A stretch of 64,000 nucleotides of DNA, from contig CM023540.1 of assembly GCA_013350335.1 (NCBI GenBank), positions 26,701,175 to 26,765,174 of the forward strand. Reading direction: 5' to 3'. The translations under genes were made by a program, and so were the position numbers. This document shows, one piece after another, positions 35,640-48,300 of the stretch; the stretch's first letter is position 1; the number at the start of each line of letters is the position of its first letter. A model generated the notes under the pieces. It saw only the letters and a list, made by a program, of their open reading frames with translations, was not told the origin of the DNA and did not search any database. The stretch comes from Chimonanthus salicifolius (Eukaryota > Streptophyta > Magnoliopsida > Laurales > Calycanthaceae).

Positions 35640-35779
35640 GTAAAGAACACTGGCCTAAGCTCAAGAACCCCAGGAAGCCCTAATGTCTCACCTTAGCTGG
35701 TGGGTAGAGGCAGAAGAGGCGGAGGCCGAGGCAGAAGAGGCGGAGGCAGAGCTGAGGAGCAGAACCGAACCCTCTTTCT
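35640..35779 (+). other. Candidate 5' leader exon of the KH gene
   Basis: A short GC/GA-rich block in AT-rich surroundings, starting 'ggaagccctaatgtctcacc' and ending at a donor-like 'tttctagtacgttc'. An ATG at 35683 opens 31 codons (MSHLSWWVEAEEAE...) ending in TAG at the junction. It may be a first non-coding exon with an upstream ORF, joined to an acceptor such as 'gttttcag' at 39327. This is inference; it could also belong to an unrelated or dead gene. Confidence 0.3.
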
Positions 35780-36404
35780 AGTACGTTCTTTTTCCTTATC
35801 TCATTTATATTTTCATGGGTATTGTCCAAAGTCTCCAATCAGAACCTTCCCCATTTCATTTAATCGCGTTTCCTCGCTAACTTGTCTAACCCATTATTTT
35901 GTTTCATATTGTTGTTATTCTTTTCTTTTCTATTCTTCCATTCTTCTTCTTCTTCGTCTTTTTTTTTTAAATGTATGTGTTTGTGCCTGAGCATCATGAG
36001 TTTTATCTAAAGACTCCAATCAGAATGAGAAAATCTTTTCCATAATGAACTAAAGTCCGTTTTTTTTGGACTAGAAATCCTCACGCGCATGATCCATTTA
36101 TCTTTGTTCTTAACAAATGTTCTTTCCCAAGAAAGTGCACTCCTTTTGGGTCATCCGAAGCATAGCTATAGACTATTACTGGATATTAAATAGACAAATT
36201 TGGGGAATCTTAAAGCTTGTGACAGCTCCTTATTCTAAGTTATCAAATGTATTATGATCAAAATTTTCACTTCCTGCTTTATTATGTGGTCAAGACTGTT
36301 TGATGGGATGGACCCAATTGAGATAACTCAAAATAGGGAAACCACCATGAGTTGGATAGCCTCAGTTGTCCAAACTCTGGATGGCAAATGTATAAGGGGA
36401 AAGA

Positions 36405-36665
36405 ACTTTGACAAGTAACGCAGCATGCATTCAACCACTCAATAGACAAGAATTGTTCAATCTGCATGATTTTTGTTGATTTTTATCCATGGGGCCTTTA
36501 TTGCTCAATGACACGGGCTGTGTATGTCAAGAAAGAACTTTGATAAGTAACTTAGCATCAAACCAACCACTGAATAGATAAATAGCATTGTTCAATCGGC
36601 ATGATTTTGGTTGGTGTCTCTGGGCCCTCCACTGCTCAATGAGATGGGCCATTGACGTTGTTCCA
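36405..36665. repeat. Two diverged direct repeats, about 125 bp
   Basis: 'gaactttgacaagtaac.cagca' followed by 'accactcaatagac', 'ttgttcaatc.gcatgatttt' and 'gctcaatga.a.ggc' occurs at about 36408 and again at about 36535. Confidence 0.7.
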
Positions 36666-36744
36666 TATGTGCAATCTTTGGGATTACATCGGGTGCTCAA
36701 CTGGAGTACAAAGTGTTGGTTATTTCTCTCTTTTCTAAATGCAA

Positions 36745-37450
36745 GTCTCCAGGCAAGACAATTAGCTAATCCAGGAAAATGGTCTCCATCTGGAACCCCC
36801 CCAAAAGGAATTTACAAGCTGAAGTTTGATGGAATAAACTATGCAGATCTGATGGAGGGATTTACTCCTGATATTCTGGACACTGAATTTGAAGAATTAT
36901 TGAATATTCTGCATAGAAGGGACCAGTCCTGGGTGGGAGGAAAGCATCTCTTGGGATATAGCAGCTGGACTTCTGGAACATTTAGTTATTTGGGAAGCCT
37001 ACATATGGCTTGGAGAAGCTGACAAGGCAGCTCACAGACTTGTGAGGAGGAGACCTCCTATCCCATGGAGGTTAGACATGGAAGAGCAGCTTTTAGTAAG
37101 TGTTGAAAAGATTATGATCAACGAGAAGAATGCAATTCAGGAAGGAGGTGCTGCAGCTAGTGGTTGAGCTTAATCCATGGTGGTGGTGGATCTTTTTGGG
37201 GGGCTTCTGATTCTCTCTGGACTGCTCGTTGGTTTATATATATGTCTGTCTGTTTCAGCTTTTGGCTTGGGGGCCCAAAGCATGTTTGGTCTGGTTGAAT
37301 CATGTCAGGGTTGGGCTTGTGGATATGTTTGTTTGTGGGTCTAGATCTGGATATGACACACTTTGTAATATATCTCTATCTCCCTGATCATGGATCAGGT
37401 TTTGGCTTGATACTATGAATGTTTTTTGTCTTAAAAAAAGAAAAGAAAAG
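36745..37450 (+). pseudogene. LINE remnant: RNase H-like segment and poly-A 3' end
   Basis: The reading 'KWSPSGTPPKGIYKLKFDG' matches the start of the RNase H-like domain of plant LINE ORF2 proteins. A later frame gives 'LLEHLVIWEAYIWLGEADKA' and ends in a stop near 37168. A GT-rich 3' UTR follows and closes with an A-rich tail at about 37433-37460. The upstream reverse transcriptase is missing and the frame is broken. Confidence 0.6.
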
Positions 37451-37514
37451 AAAAAGAAACAGGAGTATGGTTGGATTCTCCAATTTTTAGCTCCACTTTA
37501 AATTGCAGGGCTGT

Positions 37515-37965
37515 GGGTTTTTTTTTTTCTTGAAATGATAACTATATTAATAGATGAAAAGCAACATAAGTGCAAATACAAAGGAAACAAGAGAAAGGAG
37601 AATGGATAACCTGGCAACCCTGTACAACCACCAAAAACCCAAAGCAAAAAAAGCTTTAACAGTACATTGTGTTAGATCAATACATTCTTTCCGGGCTCGC
37701 AGCATTTTAGACATGGGGTGTTCTTGAACTTGTCCAGAGTCGAAGCCCAAGACACACGTTTAGCTAAAATCTGGTTGGAAACGGCTTGAGGAGATTTTGC
37801 CGCATTTCTAAGAACTCTATTACTACATTCCCCACCAAAGACTCCAACAAGTGGCAGGGGGAGCAAGACGCCACAAGGAGGAGCACTCTGTGGAAACCTT
37901 GACAAGATCGCATGTGTAGGAAAGTTGAGCAAGCAATGATGGCATGGTCCACTAAAAGCCAAACC
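37515..37965 (-). pseudogene. Possible LINE 3' end, minus strand
   Basis: On the minus strand the sequence ends 'cttttcatctattaatatag' then 'ttatcatttcaag' and a poly-A run (poly-T at 37519-37530 on plus), as plant LINEs often do. Open frames of 67 and 96 codons precede it but show no domain that I recognise. Its abutment with the plus-strand LINE tail suggests two convergent insertions. Confidence 0.4.
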
Positions 37966-39327
37966 TATTCAAAACATGGCTCCAATCTGTAGAGAAGAAA
38001 GGACAATGGATCAGAGACAATTCACTATCTAGGGGGCTTGAAGGCAGAAGGGGCTTGCAGGGCTTTCATTGTCTTGTGAAAATATTGTCTCTTTAATTGG
38101 AGTGCCACTGGACTATCACATTAGACTTCCTGGTTATCTCTTCTTTACCACAAAACATACCAACTCATAGGATTGGTACCTCTCGAAGTTGGCTTGAACT
38201 AATGAGGGTTAAAATATTAATGGTTTATCATTTTGATATTAAAATGGTTAATTGTTTGTCGTTTTGACTATCCAGATTTTGGACCCTTGGATTAGATGCC
38301 CCCTTGATCTTTTCCAGAAAAAAAGGTCTCTTCTTCACTCATCCTATGACCATCTTGTTGACAATACTTTTTAAATGGCTCCACATGTTCTATAACTGCA
38401 CTCAGATATTGGACCCTATCATGATATGGCAGTATGTTATATATCATGAGATTTGGTTCACTGTTTATTTTTCGAATTTGCTCAAAAAGCTTTGTCCAAA
38501 GTTCTAGCTTATCATTTACATTCTTGTTTGACTGATGAGCATCACAGCATCTCTGAACAACATATTTAAGGAACCTCATCTTTCATATCTCCCATCAAGT
38601 TGTCCATCACCAAGGATAGGGTGGGTTTTTGGTGGAACGCAACTAACTGAAACTGGAAGCTCAGTTGTTTCCCACATACAAATTTTGCAGTCATAATCAC
38701 TCCTTTAAACGTTATTTATGATGTCATATCCATTTCGCATGCAAATTTTCTTGTGTCAACTATACTACTTCAACACCCTTTGGCATCATCATTTTCATCA
38801 TCAAAACCATTATCCCATTCATTTAGGGCTCAAGACTCTATCGTATGATTTTTATAAATCACTAGAAATCAAATGTAAATCCTCTCTATCAACTTTTATA
38901 TCAAGTGGCGCATAGAGAAATTACTGATGTTGTGGCATAAGCCTAAATTAGTTCTTGGGAGTATTGCATATTTCTCTTACACCCTATCACCCTTCTATTA
39001 AAATTTTCCTTCAATGGTATTTTCTGTAAGTTCAAAAATTATAAAATATTAACATTTTATTTATGAGGCTTGGCTAACTTGACTGTGTCTTCCAGTTGAC
39101 TTGATTTAATGGACTTTTGATTGTGCATGTAAAGAGGGATGTGCATGTAGATTTGGATGTCTGTTAAATTTACAATGGACTTTTTATTGTGCATTTGAAG
39201 AGGGATGTGCATGTAGAGTTGCAAGTCTACTAAATCTACATGTGGAAGCTTTATTTAATGTATTGCCAATTTGTGCCATGCACAATGAAAGTCACTGATT
39301 TCTTTGCCTTCTCCATTTGTTTTCAGA
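37966..39327. other. Upstream of the KH coding start
   Basis: No gene recognised. If the leader exon at 35640 is real, this is part of its first intron. It contains a two-copy repeat at 39108-39245 ('ggact.ttgattgtgcat...agagggatgtgcatgtaga'). Confidence 0.4.
39108..39243. repeat. Two-copy tandem repeat, about 67 bp
   Basis: 'atggactttt.attgtgcat.t..agagggatgtgcatgtaga.tt' followed by 'gt.t..taaat.taca' occurs twice in tandem immediately upstream of the KH gene. Confidence 0.8.
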
Positions 39328-39375
39328 TCCTGGACTTACTCAGATTGTGAAGCATAGAGTCTTTTGTACCACATT

Positions 39376-42300
39376 ATGGAACGTAGCAGGCGTCCACCTT
39401 TTAAGAAACGTTCTCGTGCTCAATATGACAGTAGAGAGAGTAATGGGAGAAGCAAACGACACAGTTCAATCCTTGAAGCGGCTCCTAAAGCAAATGATAC
39501 TGTCTACCGAATTCTTTGCCCTGATAAAAAGATTGGTGGTGTTATAGGAAAAGGTGGCAGCATAATCAATGCTCTTAGAGAAGAGACACGTGCAAAGATA
39601 AGGGTTGTTGATGGCTTTCCTGGTGGAGATGAGAGAGTAATCATTATTTTCAGCCCACCTACTAGAAAGCCCACACAAAATACAAATGAGGATTCTAATG
39701 ATGATGGCCTTTCAGAGAAAGAGCATGAGCTTATGCAGCCCCATTGTCCTGCTCAGGATGCTCTTTTGAAAATTCACGATAGGATCATTGTGGAAGAAGA
39801 TAAATATGGTAATGTGATCCATGAAGCTGATGAAAATGAAGATGTAGTTACTGCCCGCCTTTTGGTTCCAGGCACTCAAGTTGGGTGTCTTCTTGGCAAA
39901 GGTGGGAACATCATTCAGAAATTGCGAGCTGATACTGGTGCAACCATTCGTATCATGCCTTCGGAGCACCGTCCAGCCGGTGCCATGAAAACTGACGAAC
40001 TAGTGCAAGTACTCTCTTTCTCACTCCATACCTACTATCTATCTATATATCTAAGCTTATTTTATACATTAAACTTTTTTGACATTTGGAAGAATCTAAT
40101 TTTTTCTACATAGTTGCATGTTGATTGCTATGTTACTTGTACTTGATATCTTAAAAGGGAATGATTACAATGTCCTCAACCCTTAATCTTCCCTCCTTAA
40201 AGTGAGTTTTTAACTCCCCCCACCCATCCATCCTCCTCTCTATTTCCTCCTTTGATGGTCCTCCAAAACTTTCTGGCTGGAAAGTCGTAGCCATCCATGA
40301 AGTCTTTGGAGTACAAACAGACAACTTCTAAACAGCGATGCTTCTGGAAAGGCCAAGATTGAACAGATCACACATCATCAAGTCCCCATATCTTGTTTTG
40401 TATCCAATGCCTTGATATATTTATATATTACTGATGTGGCTGGTTATTTCTGTAAGCTGGTTGATACTCAGATGTGGTTTGTTACTGTGATCACATTTCT
40501 TCTGATGAGAATCTTGAGTCCTATATTAGGTTCCTGGACTCGTTTGAATTTTGGGAGATTTTAGAACTATGCTCTACATGTTGTGCAAGTCCCAATGGCA
40601 CTTGATTAGCTGCATCTCATGGCTCTATTTCATTTGTGTACTACTTATAACCCAAGGAGATCTCCAATGATGAGATTGAAAATGATGAGATCTCATGGCT
40701 CTTAAAGATGTGTGACACACCCATGTTGGACACTTGCAAAAGTATCGGGCACTATCACCCTTTCTTCAACGACTCTTCTAGTACTTTAACATTAATTTTC
40801 AAGATGACTAAACTATAACCACACCTTTCTCCTCTTGAATCCTATTTAAAATAACATGTTTGCCACTTGATTATTTTGAATAAAACGAGTATGTTATTTT
40901 CTACCAATGACATTCTTACACCTTATTTTCATTTAAAATAAATTTGAATTATTTAAGTATGGTACTGAGTCCTTGAGTATTCTTTTCCTCTTGTTTTGTT
41001 GAGTCCGACACCTTGCATCTGTACCCATATAACTTAGGCATGTGGGAAGTTTATATGAACTGCCAAAGGAAAAAATGGGAATGCCATATCATATTTTCAT
41101 ATTTAATACTTTGAAATCCCTTTTTCTTTTCCTGCTTTTTGAAAGAAATGAAATACTTTACCTTTTTGGTTTTTGCAATCTTTGCTCAATTTTGCGACTG
41201 GATGTTCTTGCGATTTCTCAGGTTGGTAGTTTTTATGCATTTTCTACCATTCCTTGAAGTCACTAATTTCGGAAGCACTTTTCAGATATCTGGAACATCA
41301 ACTGTGGCAATGAAGGCTTTATATGAAGTTTCCACTCTGTTGCACCAAAACCCAAGGAAAGAGAACATTCCTCTGAATTATCCAGGGCCTGGTGATGCCC
41401 ATGGCTTTTATCAACCTGGTTCTCAAATACCACCACCAGGAAATCCAATGTGGTCTCACCAACACCCAGGTCCACGTGGTCCACCACCCATGCCATGGTT
41501 TGGAGGATATGGGAATGAAGCACCTAGTATGGCGCCAGCTGGCTTCAATGGCGGCCCTCCCAGAAATGCCAGGGAGCCAGCAGAATTTTATATGAAAATT
41601 TTGTGCTCAGCTGAGAGAACAGGTGCAGTGATTGGCAAGGGAGGCACTCATGTAAAACAGTTGGAGAAAGAGACTGGCACCAATATACATGTTGATAGCA
41701 CAATATTTGAATCTGAAGAACGTGTGATTACTGTCTCAGCTACAGAAGTAAGTTTTCCATTTATTCTTTTCTTTTTTTTTGAGAGGGGGTTCTCCTTGGA
41801 TCATACGCTATATTTCCCTTTCCCTTTAGATCTTGTGGAAATCTTGCCCATTTATCTTTTGAAAAATGCTAATTTTGGCATACTCTTGGTTTTCGTGACC
41901 CACAGTCATAATAGCAGCTAGTCAGTGGCCCAGTATTCTTTTAATTAATATTGCCTATGAGCTTCATGTTTTGGGAGTCAGAACTGGACTGTTGGATTTA
42001 ATAATGGTACCTGCAATTCCTTCTGAACAAAAAACAATTGTGCTTCGGATATTAAAAAAAGAAGCAGCTTGTGCCTTAAATGTTTTTATATTGTAATTAG
42101 ATGTCTCACAAGGATAAAAGCTTCTAGCACTCTTGGTTACTGCCCATCTCTGCAACCATAAAGCAGATTGAAGTATGTCACCATGTACAACGGTTTAAAA
42201 AACAAAAAGCAGCTCATAAGGAAATGCTACACTGCACCACAGTGAGTTGAACGAGTGCCAAAGGTTGGCAGACCACTTTACTCATTACTGAGAAATTTTT

Positions 42301-45300
42301 GGGTGTACATGGGGACAAGCGAAAAACAGTCCTTCCTTTCCAAACCTAAGGCCAGAGATACTGTACATATTTTGGAGGAGGGTTATGTAATGTTAACAAA
42401 ACTCTTGCTCATAAGTTCAATTGATAGTAAGATGATAATGACTGAAATTATTATCTTTTGCTGAATTATTTTAGGATCCTTGGGACCAATGGTCTCCAAC
42501 TATTCAGGCCATTCTTCAGCTTCAGAACAGAGCAAGTGAAATTTCTGAGAAAGGTTTAGTTGTTACCAGGCTTCTTGTTCCATCAAGTAAAGTTGGATGC
42601 ATCTTGGGAGAGGGGGGTCATGTAATCACAGAGATGCGGAGGAGAACCCAAGCAGACATACGTGTTTACTCGAAGAGTGATAAGCCCAAGTGTGCATCTG
42701 CTGATGAAGAGCTCGTGCAGGTGATGTGGTTAGCATCATTTCTAATACCACATTGTTTCCATGTGAACCAGTGCTTGTCTTCATTTTTCTTGTAAATTTG
42801 TATTGTTTATGCTTCATGAAATGCATAGAACCTTTTAAAGATTTGGGGGGGGGGGGGGGGGGGGGCGGCGCTTTTGCAGAGCACGTTGATATGTGGATTC
42901 CTATGCACCATAGGAATTGAAGGGGTAATGTACAAAGAATGCAGAGAAGGGGGAGACAGACCATAGGAGACTTGGAATGAAGTGGTAAGAAAAGGCCTGC
43001 AAGAGGAGAAAATGGACCTTGGTAGGATTGAGTTGCTATCATTGTTGGCTTTTTTGAGTTGTGCTCTTCTATTCGACCCTATCTTAAACCTATTCAACCC
43101 TATCTTAAACCATATCTTTTGTTACTCCATAATTTATCATGTCCTTTTTATCCCTTCCTTCTAGGTTTTAATGCCCTTCCTCTACTCCTTGTGTCTTGTA
43201 GCTTTTTCAATTCTTTGGACAGGAGAAAATTCCAGTATTCCACTTATTTTCCCAACCACCTTGAATGACTCATTCAATCTCTCAGATTGGAGCCGTTTTC
43301 ATGGTCTCCTTAATTTTGTTGTTTCTCACCCTATTTTTTAAAATCACCATACACATTTGGTAGGACTTATTGAAAAGGTATAACTCATGGAGACTGTTAA
43401 GAGAAAGTGCAATGAAAAAAAAACACGAGACTTGCTAGATGAGATAAGGCTGCATTTGATAATGGCAACATTTCCTTATTGCATGCTTGAGCTGGTCCTT
43501 TTTGTTTTTCAGTTCTGTTTTATTATTTTTTTTGGAAGTAGTGCATGGTATTGAAAGGTGATCCTTTTGTTTTTAGATTTGCAATTCTTTCCTTTTTCCT
43601 TTTTCAGTTAAAATTCTGGGGGCTTATTTTTTCCTTGTTTCTTTTATTTTGTCCTGAATGTTTCTAGATCTTATCACCAATAGATTCCCCTATATGTGCA
43701 TTTTGTTGGGAAAAGCAAATGCTCAATCGAACATTGTGTCTTTACTTATTGTATGCAGTAGATCAGAAACAGTCACACAGTCCCAATATGAACAGTGGAG
43801 GGTTACAAGGAACTGGAAAGGGGGCTAATGAAGATTTGGGATCACGTGATAAGAAAAGACATGCTCGGTCGTGAAGGAGATAACTTTTGGTAGGATTGAG
43901 CCAAAAAGTGTTACTTAGAAATCCATCCCTTGATAGTTGGGATAAGGCTTCAATGGTGGTGATGATGATGATTATGTATTTACTTATTGCGTGGTTGAAC
44001 CAGTCCCAATTTTAAGATTTGAACTTCTCCTTTTTTGTTATGATTCTTAGTGTTTTTCTCCCGTCTTTACTCCATTCTCAAACTCTGCCTGCTCACTTTT
44101 ACACTTCATCCTGCAGATATCTGGTAAAAAGAGTGTTGCTAAAGATGCTCTAATGGAGATTGCATCAAGACTCAGGGAGAGAAGTCTCCGAGGAGTAGTT
44201 GCTGCAGCAAATCCTGGACCTCCAGGTCTTTTCCAGGGTTATTCTACTCCCCAAGGCTTCTCTAGAAAGGGACCATTTCCATCTGGAGTGATTGGAGCTA
44301 GTAGCTCAGGTGGTTATGATAATTTCAAGGTATCTTTCTTGCTTGAGCTTTATATGTGGTAATGAACTTAATCTCATGCATAAATATATATTGTACCTGT
44401 TAGGTGTCTTTAGAATTATAAATTGCTATTAGTAAAATTATTTTGATATGATGCGTGCTTATAAATTCTGGTATATATGGGGTTATAAAGAAGACCCAAT
44501 GGATCTCTACAATTGGCAATGTTAAAGAATGGATAAAAATTCCTCAACTCAAATTATTAAAACTGCCTGCTATTTTGGTACATTCAAATGCTCTGCAATG
44601 AGTATGGATAGAACTGGTTATAGTAATGAAAATTGTTCTAGAATATTTGTGCATCCCATGATTATAGTTTTTGTTGTTTGAAGGGCACTGCAGAAGGTCA
44701 CGGTTATCCAATTCAATCGACTCATACTGGGTAGAGTAACCACCAACATTGCAGATGTACTGCAGACTTCTTATTCTATGAGGACTGAAAAGCATTCTCT
44801 ATCCTGTGATTCAGGTACCCAAATATGAACAATTCAGTGGAGGTTAAGATTCCAAACAGTGCCATTGCTTCTGTTCTTGGAATGGGGGGAAGCAACATTT
44901 CCAATATCCGTCAGGTATGCCTTTACTTTAGTCCACCTGATAAATCAAAGAAGCCAATAAAAAGAAGAAATTAAAAGGAATTGCCCTTTGGCCTTTTTTT
45001 AGCAGTAACTGTTAAAATTCATTAAAAAGAAGGAAAACCTGTACAATACAAAAAGTAGAGAAGGGTCTAACAGGATTAGACCCAAAGAGCAAAACTAAAA
45101 GAACATTACAAAAAGTTGAGCGCTATGATACAAAGAACAAAATGGAAAGAAACTATCACATCATAGAAATGCCTGAAAAGTGGTTGTCGACTCCCATCTG
45201 GGCGAAATAGTCTGCCACTACATTGGTGTTTGGAAGTGGTTAATTCCTTGATTATGTTTTGTAATATGCACACATTGATCCCAAAGTTGCATGGATATTC

Positions 45301-48300
45301 ATCATGGAAGGGATACACATTTGCATTGTCATATTTTTAAACTGGCACACCCCTATTTTGACAAACCAAATCCAGCCATCCAGTAAAGCTGAGCTTCCAC
45401 CCAATACTGTCATTTATTTACTTAGATGTCAGTTTGGTTGGAGCATCTTATCTGGTCTTGAAAATAGGAACTTCGCAAGTGGTAAGAAAATGCAGAACTG
45501 AGGAGAGAACCCAGAGAAGCTATCCATAGAATTGTGATTCATGACATGTGGCATTAGGTGGGATCTATTGGTTTCATGAGACCCTATTCCATATAACTCT
45601 GTGACTATTTGAACTAGTCTACCCATCAAATGTGAGGCCATGAAATGAACAGTTATTATGAAACCATTGGACAACTGCATGGGCGGGTGAACCTCTCTCT
45701 AATATATATATGGGCAAATCTACAAAATACTCGAGCACTTTGTGTTGAGTCCGGTCTGTTAGAATTATCTCTTTCAAAACTTAGATCCAACCTTTTATAT
45801 TTTTCATTGCATGCACCTTGACTGTTGGTTAATCATGACAAACTAAAATATTTATTCAATGGTCAACACCATCTAATCTATCCCATCTAACTTGTCAGAA
45901 CACTCAGACTTTTAAGCTCAGGCATCTGTCAGACCTATATATATGTGTGTGTATGTATGTGTGCGTGCGCGCGTTTACGTGCATGTGCTTGTGTGTATTT
46001 GTGCGTGCGTGTTGCGCTTGCACACGCGAATATGTTGTGTGTGGAATGCATGTGTGTGCATGCGTGCTTGTTGTGTGCATTTGTGCAACACGTGCATTTG
46101 TGTGTGCATGTGTGTTGCGCATGCACGGGCACATGTATGTGTGTGCGCGTGTGCCTGTGCCTGTGTTTGTGCGTGTATTGTGTGTACATGTGTCATTTTT
46201 TATTCTTCGTCTTTTAGATGTTAACAATTGATATTTATTATATAAGTAGTCTTATAGTATAAGAATTTTGAGCACATGTACAAGAAGCCTTGACAACCCA
46301 CTTCTGTAACCCCACCCATATCCACTTGAACACCTTTTATCCATTCATACCTCACTTGCCTAATGACCCATCTCCTTGATCTATTCTTACAACCCTTTTT
46401 CATCTACATACATGATGTCCAGTGAAATGGTTTACTGAGCAAAATGGGTATGTCTTTAGTCTCTCCTTTGTGTTAACTCGAATAAGCATCGTCCAACCAT
46501 TTCAGTGCTGTTTTTGTGCTCTCCTCATCCTTAAATTTAATTCCCATCATCTTAACTAATTTAAATCATTGCCTCTTTCATTCTAATGCCCCTTTTTTTA
46601 ATGCTTGCAAACTCATCTCCCCTTCTACACTCCTTCTTCCACATGTATTTGGCCTTCTTTTCTATATCAACTGCACCAACTGGATCCAACTTCGCCCTGA
46701 ATAGACCTTAATGGAAACTTGATTCCCAACCTCAAGTGGCCAGAATCAATGTCTGGCCTAGCTCTGAACTCTCAATCACCATTCAGCTCATGCCCAGAAG
46801 GATAGTCTGAGTCACCAATCAGTTCGATTAGCCCTTGAGCCTTTAGCATGGTGAGGCTCATTTACTGATTCAAAGACCTTATTCGAGTCAAATAAAAAAC
46901 TCAATGACGTGACGAATGACAACAAAGTCGCAACATTTTCCCTAGTTGAGCAGTCATCTCGAGCTCCATTCTCATAACACTTGACAAAATTGTCGTAACT
47001 TGGGTTAGACCCCCTCAACCTCACCTTTAGCTCCACCATTCAAAAGGTAATGATGTATGGACTCACCTCGCTTACCAACTTTGCTAGTTCTTTTTATCCC
47101 CTGAAGATACTTTTTCTTTCATTTACACCCCCCTAAAGCTATTTATGCCTCCTCTTTGTCATTCCCTCGCTTCCACCTGTCATCATCCATATTGATAGCA
47201 GTGCACCACCAATAATTTGAAATTTTGAAAATGGTTTTTGTTCTTTTCCTTGACTGGTGGTGTCAAACTTTCTATCCCCTGTTGACCCACTTGAGTCACA
47301 AATGTGTCTCGCATACCCCTTAGCCCTCAATAGCCTTTGCTACCCTCTCACCATTCCTCGCCGTCAACATGCAGCTTGACTGCCTCCTTTTTTCAGATTT
47401 GTTGGCCCTCTCTAGTGCCTTATCATGTGCCAATTACGAACTGACCCTTTCACCCCCATATATTTAGGTCCCGTTATACATATTTACTGCCCTTCTCATC
47501 CACCAGTGGCCTCGTCTACCCTGTCTCTCCCTGCTTCATGGTTTTCATTTTTTAATGATGCCCTACACCAGTTACACTTTCTTCAAATTCTTAAATGAAC
47601 TCTGCAGTTTGACTTCCTTCTAAGATCTCTGGTTGGCATTTACCTCGACCAACATAGGGGCAACACAGTGATCACAGCCTTTCCTATGTTGGCTGGATCA
47701 ACCAACACCAACTTTCCAACCCTTATGCTTTGTTGCGTCCTTGGATCAAGCCAGCATAAGATCCATACAATTCTCCTAGTATTACAGCAGTAATGATGCC
47801 TGCTGTTCAAGGTCCTTTCAGTTGAAGCTGTCTTCTTCATTTTTTCCCACCACCTCCTTTAATGAAAAAGTGACCAGAAAGGCATGTTCCCCCAAGCTCC
47901 TTACAATACATTCTCAACTCCTTGAGAGACCTCACCGGATTTATAGTAGAATTGTCTTGATGTGCCCCCTCAAAGATTTTTCCTATCCTGGCAATGTTTT
48001 CCTTCAGGTATGCTTCATCAATCTCTCTTCCTCTTTTTTTCCCTTGACTTATCGATTCCCCACCTGAACCATAGTATCTCCTGTATTTGAATCCTTAGTT
48101 ATCGAAAAGCCGACTTCAAATAGATAGGGGACCTGTGGCATTGATGATGACAAGATTGATTGAAATGCCTAGTTGACCCATGGGTTTCCTGGTCAAATCA
48201 AGCTGTTAATGAACTGTGTCAGTTGGAGAACCATGACTTGGAATGTAATAGACATGGACAATTTAATTTATCTTTTGTTTTTGCTCATGATCATGGCTAA

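Noticed and set aside
35700..35990. Frame starting GRGRRGGGRGRRGGG
   Set aside because: A stop lies two codons upstream and there is no ATG in that frame; the rest is unlike any RGG protein. Kept only as part of a candidate leader exon.
38292..38579. Minus-strand frame of 95 codons with protein-like composition
   Set aside because: No recognisable domain, no splice partners and no initiation context; possibly decayed transposon sequence.
45935..46231. Several overlapping open frames of 73-107 codons on both strands
   Set aside because: They are translations of a low-complexity alternating TG/CG tract (Cys/Val or His/Thr repeats), not proteins.
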